The notes beneath the pieces are model-generated. The model was given only the letters and a program-made list of their open reading frames with translations. It was not told where the DNA came from and ran no database searches. DNA of 64,000 nucleotides. Source: Rhodobacteraceae bacterium S2214 (lineage in GTDB: Bacteria > Pseudomonadota > Alphaproteobacteria > Rhodobacterales > Rhodobacteraceae). Location: NCBI GenBank assembly GCA_025141675.1, contig CP081161.1, forward strand, positions 713,501-777,500, in the 5' to 3' direction. The stretch's first letter is position 1; the number at the start of each line of letters is the position of its first letter. Of the stretch, positions 43,647-52,564 are shown piece by piece. Position numbers and translations under genes: made by a program.

Positions 43647-44681
43647 CTATGACGCCCGTAGGGTATCAATCATCAACTGCACGTTCTCAGGATCCGCATC
43701 TGGTGTGATCCCATGACCGAGGTTGAAGATGTGCGGCCCGTTCGCGAAAGCCTTTTTGATCCGTTTGACTTCGTCGATTAGGTCCTGACCTCCCGTCACC
43801 ATATGCGACGATTTCAGGTTACCTTGGGTACAACCGCCTGTTTGCAGGTTTGCCGCTGCCCATTCTGCCGTCACGCCGTCATCCACCGCAATGCAATCTG
43901 CGCCGGTCGCTGCGTGCAGACCAACGTAACGTTCGCCTGCGCCGCGTGGGAACGCGATAATCGGAACATCTGGGTGGCGTGCCTTGAGCGCTGCGATGAT
44001 CTTTTGCGTCGGTTTGATCGCGTAATTGACGAAATCATCCCCCTGCAACGATCCGGCCCAGCTATCAAAAAGCTTCACAACTTCGGCACCTGCGTCGATT
44101 TGCATCGAAAGGTATTCGATAGTGGATGCGGTCAGCAGGTCGATGATGCCTTCGAACGTCGCTTTGTCACTGTCTTTCAGTGCGTGTGCTGGTCCTTGAT
44201 CTGGCGTGCCTTTGCCCGCGATCATGTATGTCGCAACGGTCCACGGTGCGCCGGCGAAACCGATCAGGGTTGTCTCAGACGGCAATTCGCGCGACAGGAT
44301 GCGCACAGTTTCGTAGATCGGCGCCAGATGTTCGTGGATCGCATCTGCTGGTTTCAGCTTTGCCAAACCGGATGGATCGGTGATTGTGGATAGGCGTGGT
44401 CCTTCGCCGGTGACAAACCACAGATCAGCGCCAAGTGCTTGAGGTAAAAGCAAAATATCAGCAAACAGGATGGACGCATCAAAGCCGTAGCGCCGGATCG
44501 GCTGCAATGTGACCTCTGCCGCCAATTCCGAATTATAACATAGCGATAGGAAGTCACCGGCCTGCGCCCGCGTCGCCCGATATTCCGGCAAATACCGTCC
44601 TGCTTGGCGCATCATCCAGATCGGCGGCGTCTCAAGTGTTTCGCCTGCCAATGCACGCAGGATGGTTTTTTGTTTGGTCAT
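43647..44681 (-). CDS. hemE: Uroporphyrinogen decarboxylase
   Basis: The 344-residue TIM-barrel enzyme has [22 protein letters not shown] (active-site Arg loop), [35 protein letters not shown] and [10 protein letters not shown], with [13 protein letters not shown]. It decarboxylates uroporphyrinogen III to coproporphyrinogen III. I chose the ATG at 44681 with AGGA ahead. hemC is divergent, 94 bases away, so the two heme genes share a promoter region. Confidence 0.96.
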   Translation of the reverse strand: MTKQKTILRALAGETLETPPIWMMRQAGRYLPEYRATRAQAGDFLSLCYNSELAAEVTLQPIRRYGFDASILFADILLLPQALGADLWFVTGEGPRLSTITDPSGLAKLKPADAIHEHLAPIYETVRILSRELPSETTLIGFAGAPWTVATYMIAGKGTPDQGPAHALKDSDKATFEGIIDLLTASTIEYLSMQIDAGAEVVKLFDSWAGSLQGDDFVNYAIKPTQKIIAALKARHPDVPIIAFPRGAGERYVGLHAATGADCIAVDDGVTAEWAAANLQTGGCTQGNLKSSHMVTGGQDLIDEVKRIKKAFANGPHIFNLGHGITPDADPENVQLMIDTLRAS

Positions 44682-44775
44682 AAAAGGCGTCCTTTTGATC
44701 TTCTTTTTGGTCCCAACTCGGGCCGCTGATGTCAAGGGAGTTGTCAGGCTAAGTTGACAGGTCTACACAACGTTT

Positions 44776-45717
44776 ATGACATTGAATTTGCCGACCCCCG
44801 CCCAGCCTTTCAACATCGGAACCCGTGGTTCACCGCTTGCTTTGGCGCAAGCGTACGAGACGCGCAAGCGCTTGATGACGGCATTTGATTTGCCGGAAGC
44901 TGCATTTGAAATTTGCGTGATCAAAGTGACGGGTGACATCATCCAGGATCGGGCTTTGAAGGAGATCGGCGGCAAAGGTCTTTTCACCAAAGAGATCGAA
45001 GAGGCCCTGCTTGACGGGTCGATTGATATCGCTGTGCATTCGATGAAAGACATGCCTGTTTTGCAGCCTGATGGGTTGGTATTGGACACATATCTGCCGC
45101 GCGAAGATGTCCGCGATGCGTTTATTTCGAACAGCTGTACTGGTTTGGCGGGTTTGGCGCAGGGTGCCACTGTCGGCACGTCTTCATTGCGCCGTCGTGC
45201 GCAATTGCTGGCCCGCCGTCCTGACCTGAATGTCGTTGAGTTCCGCGGGAACGTTCAAACGCGCCTGAAAAAGCTGGGTGATGGTGTGGCAGAAGCGACG
45301 TTTCTTGCGATGGCTGGCCTCAACCGTTTGCACATGGATGACGTGCCGAAGACAGCCATTGCGCCTGAAGATATGCTGCCCGCCGTCGCCCAAGGTGCCA
45401 TCGGGATTGAACGGCGTGGCGACGACAACCGCGCGGCTGAAATGCTGGCCGCGTTGCATGACACGCCTACCGGTCAACGGTTAGCGGCCGAACGTGCGTT
45501 TCTTGAGGCGCTGGATGGATCGTGTGAAACGCCAATTGGTGCTTTGGCCGATCTTGACGGGGGCACATTGCGCCTACGCGGTGAAATCCTGCGTCCAGAT
45601 GGATCAGAGGTTCTGAACGACGACGCGACTGCGCCTATCGAAGATGGTGCTGCCCTTGGTCGTGAAATGGCTGCAAAGCTGCTTGCGAAGGCCGGTCCTG
45701 GATTTATGGATCACTAG
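44776..45717 (+). CDS. hemC: Porphobilinogen deaminase (hydroxymethylbilane synthase)
   Basis: The 313-residue enzyme begins FNIGTRGSPLALAQAYETR. It has KEIEEALLDGSIDIAVHSMKDMP (catalytic Asp), GTSSLRRRAQLLARRPDL and the dipyrromethane-cofactor Cys in ALDGSCETPIGALA. It polymerises four porphobilinogen units for heme and for the cobalamin ring made elsewhere in the window. Its stop overlaps the convergent MFS gene. Confidence 0.96.
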   Translation: MTLNLPTPAQPFNIGTRGSPLALAQAYETRKRLMTAFDLPEAAFEICVIKVTGDIIQDRALKEIGGKGLFTKEIEEALLDGSIDIAVHSMKDMPVLQPDGLVLDTYLPREDVRDAFISNSCTGLAGLAQGATVGTSSLRRRAQLLARRPDLNVVEFRGNVQTRLKKLGDGVAEATFLAMAGLNRLHMDDVPKTAIAPEDMLPAVAQGAIGIERRGDDNRAAEMLAALHDTPTGQRLAAERAFLEALDGSCETPIGALADLDGGTLRLRGEILRPDGSEVLNDDATAPIEDGAALGREMAAKLLAKAGPGFMDH

Positions 45718-46913
45718 CTGCGTTGCGCGCGATCGAGATACAATAGCATGATTGTCCCGAGAATGATCATCGCAGCCCCCATGAACGCCGCCAATGTGTA
45801 ACCACTGATCGCGGCCCCGACTGCGAAAATCACTGCGGCCAAACCTTCGGACACCAATCGTTGCAAGGCCACCAGCGATGATCCAGCACCCGCGCGTGCA
45901 CCCAGCAAATCTTGCAGATAGCTGATCGACAATCCGTAAAGCAGCCCGCCCCCGATTGCGATTGGCAGGATCAACAGCCAGACCGTGTTGTAAGGCGCAA
46001 GCACCGGCAGCAGTGCCATGAAGATCGCGTAAAAGACACCACCAGCCGCGATGATATGCAATCGACGGAACCGTTGCGCCAACATGCCAACGCAAAGCAT
46101 CACGACAATCTCCAACGCAACAAACAGACCAAAGAAGATGCCGACGTCGCCAGTTGTTCGCCCGTCTGTTTGCGTGAAGACCAACGCGAGGATGACGCCC
46201 ATCAGGGTTGATCCCGAATGGATTGCTCCCATCCAGAAAATAGGCCACACGATCCGACCCGCGAGCAGTTCTTTGACAGAGGCCAAGAACCCGAGGCCCG
46301 ATTTCTGTTCGATCCATGGCGCATCCGCATCATCGGGCCAACGCAACCAGATCAAGGTAATGAACCACAAGCTGACTGCGAATAGCGCAGGGTAAAGTGC
46401 CGTTAAGGGAACGCCCCAGTCGAAAATGATGCCCCAAGCGGGCAGAACAACCACGAAAGGCACGGCAAACAACGCCCGAATGACAGATGTCACGCCGTCC
46501 CGTTCGGCGGTTGGCCAATCAGCGGTATAAAGTCGCGTAATCGCGAATAGCTGACCGAGGATCGTGGCGGATATGGGCAGTAACACAACGTGGGCGATCA
46601 CAAATGCAAGCTGGCTATCACCGATCCAGCCCAGCCCAGTGCCTGTGACCGTGCCAAGCCCGGCTAATAAGGCCATCGGTTTTCGGCTCGGTCGTTGGTC
46701 CGTAATGATCCCGACCCAAATTGCGGCAGCAACAGATATCGCAAGGGACGCCACCAAGACGACGGCATAGGCCGCGTCGGATAGGCCGAACACTGAAATA
46801 CCAAGCAGGGATTTGTACGGCTCGAATGAGGCCGCAAAGACGCCAAACAGCATCGTCGCCGCCCCGATCATGCGTAAGACCGGGTCGCGCCAAATGATCA
46901 GGATTTGGGACAT
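45714..46913 (-). CDS. MFS transporter
   Basis: The 399-residue protein has about twelve hydrophobic segments and an MFS-type loop (WVGIITDQRPSRKPMALLAG, a variant of the GxxxDRxGRR motif). The two halves are separated by a charged stretch (RWPDDADAPWIEQKSGLGFL). It is a membrane transporter of unknown substrate. Its start is one base after the stop of the upstream FAD-linked oxidase gene, so the two form an operon and the substrate may be a hydroxy or keto acid. That is an inference. Confidence 0.88.
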   Translation of the reverse strand: MSQILIIWRDPVLRMIGAATMLFGVFAASFEPYKSLLGISVFGLSDAAYAVVLVASLAISVAAAIWVGIITDQRPSRKPMALLAGLGTVTGTGLGWIGDSQLAFVIAHVVLLPISATILGQLFAITRLYTADWPTAERDGVTSVIRALFAVPFVVVLPAWGIIFDWGVPLTALYPALFAVSLWFITLIWLRWPDDADAPWIEQKSGLGFLASVKELLAGRIVWPIFWMGAIHSGSTLMGVILALVFTQTDGRTTGDVGIFFGLFVALEIVVMLCVGMLAQRFRRLHIIAAGGVFYAIFMALLPVLAPYNTVWLLILPIAIGGGLLYGLSISYLQDLLGARAGAGSSLVALQRLVSEGLAAVIFAVGAAISGYTLAAFMGAAMIILGTIMLLYLDRAQRS

Positions 46914-46914
46914 G

Positions 46915-48324
46915 TTAGCTTGGGATCACCTTGCCGGGGTTCATTATGCCTTTTGGGTCAAGGGCGGTCTTGATGGACCGCATAACGTCAAGCGCGACAG
47001 GGTCTTTGCGCCTGCGCATCGTGTCCAGTTTCGATTTGCCGACGCCATGTTCGGCGCTGAACGACCCGCCGAATTCCTGCACTGCGTCTTCAACGGCTTC
47101 GACCATCGCCAGCATGACATCAGGGTCATTACGGCGCGGATAAGCGGTGTGGTGGATGTTGCCGTCGCCCAAATGGGACACGATGATTTCATGGACGTCT
47201 GGGTCAAGCGCTTGCAACCGTTTGGTGATGGACCGCAACGCAGGGCCAACGGCGCTAAGGGGGACCGCGATATCGGTGTTCACGCAAAGACCCGGATCGA
47301 ACAGGATTTCGCCAGCGGCTTCGCGGCGCTCCCACATTTCGCGGCGTTGGGCTTCGTTCTGCGCGACAACGGCGTCTAGGACGCGACCGTCTTCGAACAT
47401 CGCACCCAATGTGTTTTCTAAAAGGGCGACGACAGGAACCGTGCCGTCTTCTGCTGGTGTCGCATCTTTGGGAGACGTGGCCCCAACTTCGATCATGACA
47501 TTGACGTCGTATTGATCGTCGAAAGGTTCGCGCGGGTTCTTGCCCCTTTCGAGATGCCGTTCAATGTAAGGGCGCGGCATATATTCGAACGCCTCAACAG
47601 CGCCACCAGTTGCGTCTTGGACGTGATTAAGCAGGGCCAGGCCGTCTTCAATCGTCGGAACCGCGACCATGGCAGTTGCGTAGGCTTTGGGTTTTGGAAA
47701 CAGCTTCATGACGGCGGCTGTGATGACACCCAAAGTTCCTTCCGCGCCGATGACAAGATTGCGCAGGTTCAGACCGGAGTTATCTTTATGCAGTTCGCTC
47801 ATCAGGTTCATGATGCGCCCGTCGGCTAACACAACTTCGACGCCCAGACATAAATCGCGGGTGTTCCCGTAGCGCAAAACATTCGACCCACCTGCGTTGG
47901 TAGACAAGGCCCCGCCAATCATCGCACTGCCGCGGGCGCCAAACGTCAGCGGAAAGATCAGATCGTGGGCGTCTGCGGCGTCATGCATCGCTGACAGGAT
48001 CACACCGGCCTCGACCGTCATGGACCGCGCATCAGGGTCAACTTTGCGGACAGCGTTCAGCCGATCAACCGACAACATGATCGCGCCGTTGTTCGACGTG
48101 GCCCCGGTCAGGCCGGTGTTGCCGGACACCGGAACAACCGAAAAATCCGCGGCATTGGCGATCCGTAGAATTGCGGCGACCTCTGCTGTTGATCCAGGTC
48201 GGACGACGACAGCGGGTTTCAGTTCGTAATCACCTGTCCAGTCGCTTTGCCATTTTTCGGTGTCATCGCCGGTTAGGACATAATCTGCACCGATTGCATC
48301 CTTCAGATCGTTCAAAATTGCCAT
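46915..48324 (-). CDS. FAD-linked oxidase (GlcD/D-2-hydroxyacid dehydrogenase type)
   Basis: The 469-residue flavoprotein has an FAD-binding_4 domain (PAVVVRPGSTAEVAAILRIAN, VVPVSGNTGLTGA, AEGTLGVITAAVMKL) and an FAD-oxidase C-terminal domain with HLGDGNIHHTAY and GSFSAEHGVGKSKLD (metal/substrate site motifs). Relatives oxidise D-lactate, glycolate or D-2-hydroxyglutarate; the exact substrate cannot be told. I chose the ATG at 48324. The operon partner downstream is an MFS transporter. Confidence 0.9.
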   Translation of the reverse strand: MAILNDLKDAIGADYVLTGDDTEKWQSDWTGDYELKPAVVVRPGSTAEVAAILRIANAADFSVVPVSGNTGLTGATSNNGAIMLSVDRLNAVRKVDPDARSMTVEAGVILSAMHDAADAHDLIFPLTFGARGSAMIGGALSTNAGGSNVLRYGNTRDLCLGVEVVLADGRIMNLMSELHKDNSGLNLRNLVIGAEGTLGVITAAVMKLFPKPKAYATAMVAVPTIEDGLALLNHVQDATGGAVEAFEYMPRPYIERHLERGKNPREPFDDQYDVNVMIEVGATSPKDATPAEDGTVPVVALLENTLGAMFEDGRVLDAVVAQNEAQRREMWERREAAGEILFDPGLCVNTDIAVPLSAVGPALRSITKRLQALDPDVHEIIVSHLGDGNIHHTAYPRRNDPDVMLAMVEAVEDAVQEFGGSFSAEHGVGKSKLDTMRRRKDPVALDVMRSIKTALDPKGIMNPGKVIPS

Positions 48325-48393
48325 GACGTTCCCCCAGGCAGTGTCTCGGCACGACGCTAGCGACGGAGCCGAACCGAGGAAAGCCCTGCGCAA

Positions 48394-48441
48394 TTCTTTT
48401 GGTCATAAATATCTCGGGGGCTTGGGGGCTGGCCCCCAATC
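48394..48441 (-). repeat. Palindromic intergenic repeat, copy B (inverted relative to copy A)
   Basis: It is the reverse complement of the element at 43167-43214 with two mismatches, including the GGGGGC-TG-GCCCCC palindrome as read here. It lies about 70 bases upstream of the FAD oxidase start and 68 bases from the tRNA gene. The 48325-48702 gap otherwise holds the tRNA only. Confidence 0.85.
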
Positions 48442-48508
48442 GACACATCGTCACCGGACGAACTCAAATCTGTCTCGTCTATTGGGGTAATAATATGGGG
48501 TGGTGTTG

Positions 48509-48585
48509 TGGTGGCGTGGGGGAGACTTGAACTCCCGACCTATCGATTATGAGTCGATCGCTCTAACCAACTGAGCTACCGCGCC
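48509..48585 (-). tRNA. tRNA-Met (CAT anticodon), CCA encoded
   Basis: The minus strand reads GGCGCGG-TA-GCTC...GAGC as acceptor and D arm. The anticodon stem encloses CTCATAA (anticodon CAT). The T arm is GGGAG-TTCAAGT-CTCCC. The 3' acceptor strand CCACGCC is followed by A and an encoded CCA. All arms pair except C5-A68 in the acceptor stem. The D-arm and acceptor wording suit elongator tRNA-Met rather than initiator; tRNA-Ile2 with the same anticodon cannot be fully excluded. Confidence 0.93.
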
Positions 48586-48702
48586 AACGAGGGACCGATT
48601 ACGCAATGCGCCCGAGGGTGTCAAACCGATTCTGACATTGTTCTGCGCTTTCCTTACGACGCACTGCCCCCTACAACAATTTCAAAGCAAATGGGGGCCA
48701 GT

Positions 48703-51700
48703 ATGACAGCCAAACAATGGGAATTCTGGATTGATCGTGGTGGCACCTTTACGGATGTCGTGGCGCAAGCCCCTGATGGTCAGATCAAGACCCATAAATT
48801 GCTGTCCGAAAACCCCGAACGCTATGTCGATGCGGCTGTGCAGGGCATCAAAGACCTAATGGGTACCAATACGCCTGAAGCAGGATCGATTCGCGCGGTG
48901 AAGATGGGGACGACTGTTGCAACCAATGCGCTGTTGGAACGCAAAGGCGAAGACGTGTTGCTGCTGATCACCAAAGGATTCGGTGATCTTTTACAGATTG
49001 GCTATCAAAACCGACCCAAGCTGTTCGATCTTGAGATTAAACGCCCTGAACTGCTGTACCAGACTGTCGCTGAAATCCCTGAGCGGTTGGATGCAGGTGG
49101 CGGTGTTGTTATGCCGATTGATCTGGATGCTGTGCGTGGTGCGTTGCAAGCGGCGTTCGACGATGGGCTGCGGGCTGTCGCGATTGCGTTTCTGCACGGT
49201 TACCTGAACCCTGTGCATGAAGATGCGGCGACGGATATTGCCCGTGAAATCGGATTCACCCAAATCTCGACCAGTTATGCCACATCGCGGCTGGCGAAAC
49301 TTGTGTCCCGTGGCGATACGACTGTGGTGGATGCTTACCTATCTCCGATCTTACGTCGTTATGTGGATCAGGTCGCAGGGGCGCTTGATGTTGGCCGCGT
49401 CTGTGGGCGGTTGTTGTTCATGCAATCCTCGGGCGGTCTGACCGATGCGTCGCTGTTCCAAGGTAAGGATGCGATTCTGTCGGGGCCTGCTGGCGGGATC
49501 GTCGGTATGGTGAAAACGGCTGAACTCGCTGGGCATGAAAAGCTGATCGGCTTCGACATGGGCGGCACATCCACAGACGTCAGTCACTATGCGGGCAACT
49601 ATGAACGTAGTTTCGAGACCGAAGTCGCAGGTGTGCGCATGCGCGCCCCGATGATGGATATTCATACGGTGGCTGCGGGCGGTGGGTCGATCTGTACCTT
49701 CCGCGATGGTCGTTTTCAGGTCGGACCGGAAAGCGCGGGCGCCGATCCGGGGCCTGCCTGTTACCGCCGTGGCGGTCCGCTGACCGTGACCGATTGCAAC
49801 GTGATGCTGGGCAAACTGTCGCCGGATCATTTCCCTGCCGTGTTTGGTCCCAAGGGTGATCAGCCGCTGGATCGCGATGCTGTGGTGGCAAGGTTCGCTG
49901 ACCTCATCGAAACGGTCACGCAAGAGACTGGAGAGAACCCCGGCACAGCCGAGGAAATCGCACGTGGTTTCCTGCGGATTGCCGTTGATAACATGGCCAA
50001 CGCGATCAAGAAAATCTCGGTGCAGCGCGGACATGATGTGACGGGCTATACGCTGCAATGTTTCGGCGGTGCGGGTGGTCAACATGCGTGTCTGGTCGCT
50101 GATGCGCTGGGCATGAGCCGCGTTTTTGTCCACCCCCACGCAGGCGTTTTGTCCGCCTTCGGGATGGGATTGGCTGAAATCAGGGCCTTGCGTGAGGTGC
50201 AATTGGATGTGCCGCTTGAGGATACTGCCGCCGCAAAGACTGCTTTGACCGCGCTACGTGACGAAGCAGAGGCTGAAGTCCGCAATCAAGGTGTGTCCGA
50301 CATCACGACCGAGGCGCGCGCGCATCTGCGGTATGACGGATCGCACCAACCGCTTGAGGTGCCGTTTGACACCCCCGCCGCGATGCAAGCCGCGTTCGAG
50401 GCCGCGCACCAACAACGTTTCGGTTTCACATCGCCAGAACGCGCTATTGTCTTTGATATGATCAGTGCAGAGGCGATTGGTGGTGCTGTCACGCCGCCTG
50501 CGCCTGTCGTGTCTGGCAGCATGACTGCGGACCCGATTGCCCACACGCCTGTGGCTTTTGATACGCAGATTGATGTGCCGCTTTATGATCGCACGACGCT
50601 TGGTGTTGGCGCGAAAATCCAAGGCCCCGCGATTGTGTTGGAACCGACTGGGACCAATATGATCGAACCCGGCTGGTTCGGTGCAATTGATGATGCTGGC
50701 AACCTGATCTTGACCCGTGAAGGGGCCGCACATCGTCCGCCTGCCGCTGGCACGAAGGCCGACCCGATCGTGCTAGAGGTCATGTCGAACCTGTTCATGT
50801 CTGTCGCGGATCAGATGGGGGCCACGCTTGCGAATACGTCTTGGTCGGTGAACATCAAGGAACGGCTCGATTTTTCTTGTGCGATTTTCGATGCGAACGG
50901 TGATCTGGTGGCGAACGCACCGCATGTGCCTGTGCATCTTGGGTCAATGTCTGACAGTATTAAAACCGTGATGCGTCTGAACCCTGACGCGGCAGAGGGC
51001 GACGCATATATGCTGAATTCGCCCTACAACGGCGGGACGCATTTGCCGGATGTGACTGTTGTGACGCCTGTGTTTGTGGATGGGAAGGCTGCGTTCTGGC
51101 TCGGCTCTCGGGGCCACCACGCTGATATCGGTGGGCGCACACCGGGGTCGGGACCGCCTGACAGCACACATATCGAAGACGAAGGCGTGCTGATTGATAA
51201 CGTGCAGCTTGTGCGCGGCGGGCGGTTGTTGGCGGATGAGGCAGAGGCCGTGCTTGCATCGGGGAAATACCCCTGCCGTAACATCCCGCAAAACATGGCT
51301 GATCTGAAAGCCCAAGTTGCGGCGAACGAGACAGGCCGTCAGGCGCTGCTGAAAGTCTGCGAAACCTATGGGCCGGACGTTGTGACCGCCTACATGGGCC
51401 ACGTGCAGGATAACGCTGCCGAATCCGTGCGGCGCGTGATTGATACGCTTGAAGGCGGCTCATTTGACTACGCGATGGACGAGGGCCAGCACATCAAGGT
51501 CAACGTGACTGTTGACCAAGCCAACCGCCACGCCACCGTCGATTTCACAGGCACCAGTGCGCAGCATAGCGGCAATTACAACGCGCCGTTTGCGGTTTGT
51601 CGTGCTGTGGTGCTGTATGTGTTCCGCACGTTGGTTGGCAGCAATATCCCATTGAACGAAGGGTGTTTAGAGCCGATCACGATCATCACGCCAGAGGGAA

Positions 51701-52278
51701 CGATGCTGAACCCGAGCTACCCAGCAGCGGTGATCGCGGGCAATACCGAAGTGTCGCAAGCCGCATGCAACGCGCTTTACGGGGCGCTGGGCACGATGGC
51801 CTGTTCGCAGGCGACGATGAACAACTTCATCTGGGGCAACGACGATTTCCAGAACTATGAAACTATTGCAGGTGGGACCGGGGCCGGGCCGGGTTTCCAA
51901 GGGTGCGACGCAGTGCAAACCCATATGACAAACACGCTAATGACGGACCCCGAGATTTTGGAAAAACGGTTCCCGGTGCGGCTGGATACTTTTGGGATCA
52001 GGGAAGGGTCCGGTGGAGCGGGGCAATATCGCGGCGGGCATGGATCGCTGCGGGAATTGACGTTCCTGACGCCCGTGACCGTGACGACGCTGTGTTCGCA
52101 CCGGGTCGTGCCGCCGTTCGGGGCGAACGATGGCGGAGATGCCTTGCCGGGTGAGAACAGCGCACGGATGCCGGACGGGACAGTTGTTGCGTTGAAAGGG
52201 AACGACGAGATTGAGCTGCCTGCGGAGGCGACGTTTATTTTGAAATCACCGGGCGGCGGCGGCTGGGGGGCTGCATAG
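48703..52278 (+). CDS. Fused hydantoinase/5-oxoprolinase (HyuA-HyuB)
   Basis: The 1191-residue protein joins HyuA (residues 1 to about 680) and HyuB (from about 690). HyuA starts WEFWIDRGGTFTDVVAQAPDG. It has TVATNALLERKG, the actin-like ATP motif LIGFDMGGTSTDVSHY, and HTVAAGGGSICTFRDGRFQVGP. HyuB has VLEVMSNLFMSVADQMGATL, CAIFDANGDLVANAPHVPVHLGSM and GGTHLPDVTVVTPVF. Length and layout match ATP-dependent 5-oxoprolinases, which open 5-oxoproline to glutamate. Hydantoinase activity is an alternative. The start at 48703 matches the family. Confidence 0.92.
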   Translation: MTAKQWEFWIDRGGTFTDVVAQAPDGQIKTHKLLSENPERYVDAAVQGIKDLMGTNTPEAGSIRAVKMGTTVATNALLERKGEDVLLLITKGFGDLLQIGYQNRPKLFDLEIKRPELLYQTVAEIPERLDAGGGVVMPIDLDAVRGALQAAFDDGLRAVAIAFLHGYLNPVHEDAATDIAREIGFTQISTSYATSRLAKLVSRGDTTVVDAYLSPILRRYVDQVAGALDVGRVCGRLLFMQSSGGLTDASLFQGKDAILSGPAGGIVGMVKTAELAGHEKLIGFDMGGTSTDVSHYAGNYERSFETEVAGVRMRAPMMDIHTVAAGGGSICTFRDGRFQVGPESAGADPGPACYRRGGPLTVTDCNVMLGKLSPDHFPAVFGPKGDQPLDRDAVVARFADLIETVTQETGENPGTAEEIARGFLRIAVDNMANAIKKISVQRGHDVTGYTLQCFGGAGGQHACLVADALGMSRVFVHPHAGVLSAFGMGLAEIRALREVQLDVPLEDTAAAKTALTALRDEAEAEVRNQGVSDITTEARAHLRYDGSHQPLEVPFDTPAAMQAAFEAAHQQRFGFTSPERAIVFDMISAEAIGGAVTPPAPVVSGSMTADPIAHTPVAFDTQIDVPLYDRTTLGVGAKIQGPAIVLEPTGTNMIEPGWFGAIDDAGNLILTREGAAHRPPAAGTKADPIVLEVMSNLFMSVADQMGATLANTSWSVNIKERLDFSCAIFDANGDLVANAPHVPVHLGSMSDSIKTVMRLNPDAAEGDAYMLNSPYNGGTHLPDVTVVTPVFVDGKAAFWLGSRGHHADIGGRTPGSGPPDSTHIEDEGVLIDNVQLVRGGRLLADEAEAVLASGKYPCRNIPQNMADLKAQVAANETGRQALLKVCETYGPDVVTAYMGHVQDNAAESVRRVIDTLEGGSFDYAMDEGQHIKVNVTVDQANRHATVDFTGTSAQHSGNYNAPFAVCRAVVLYVFRTLVGSNIPLNEGCLEPITIITPEGTMLNPSYPAAVIAGNTEVSQAACNALYGALGTMACSQATMNNFIWGNDDFQNYETIAGGTGAGPGFQGCDAVQTHMTNTLMTDPEILEKRFPVRLDTFGIREGSGGAGQYRGGHGSLRELTFLTPVTVTTLCSHRVVPPFGANDGGDALPGENSARMPDGTVVALKGNDEIELPAEATFILKSPGGGGWGAA

Positions 52279-52360
52279 GCTATCGCGCATTTTCACATGA
52301 TTATGAGTTGAATTCATTTGATCGGAACGTAAGTTTCCGATACGAAACCCGCATGACGTC

Positions 52361-52525
52361 CGCACCGGGAGAGCCGGTTGGGTCCGTCGCCGAAGGAGCA
52401 ACCGCCCCGGTCACTCTCAGGCAAATGGACCGGTGCAGGGCATAACACGCCGAAGAGAGACCTTAGATGGTCCGCCGAAGGAGCAAGCCCAGATTGGGTG
52501 AATCTCTCAGGTCCACAGACGGCGG
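52361..52525 (+). promoter_or_regulatory. Tandem glycine riboswitch
   Basis: Two gcvT-type aptamers lie head to tail. Aptamer 1 is about 52362-52436: P1 GCACCGG/CCGGTGC, GCCGAAGGAGCAA, and CACTCTCAGGCAAATGGACC. Aptamer 2 is about 52448-52524: P1 CGCCG/CGGCG, CGCCGAAGGAGCAA, and GAATCTCTCAGGTCC. The linker is 11 bases. A small hairpin GACGC-GACA-GCGTC (52532-52545) and the GGAG ribosome-binding site of the next gene follow, so control probably acts on translation initiation. Glycine binding should turn the downstream oxidase on or off. Confidence 0.95.
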
Positions 52526-52564
52526 GGGCACGACGCGACAGCGTCCAATGGCGGAGATTTTGCC

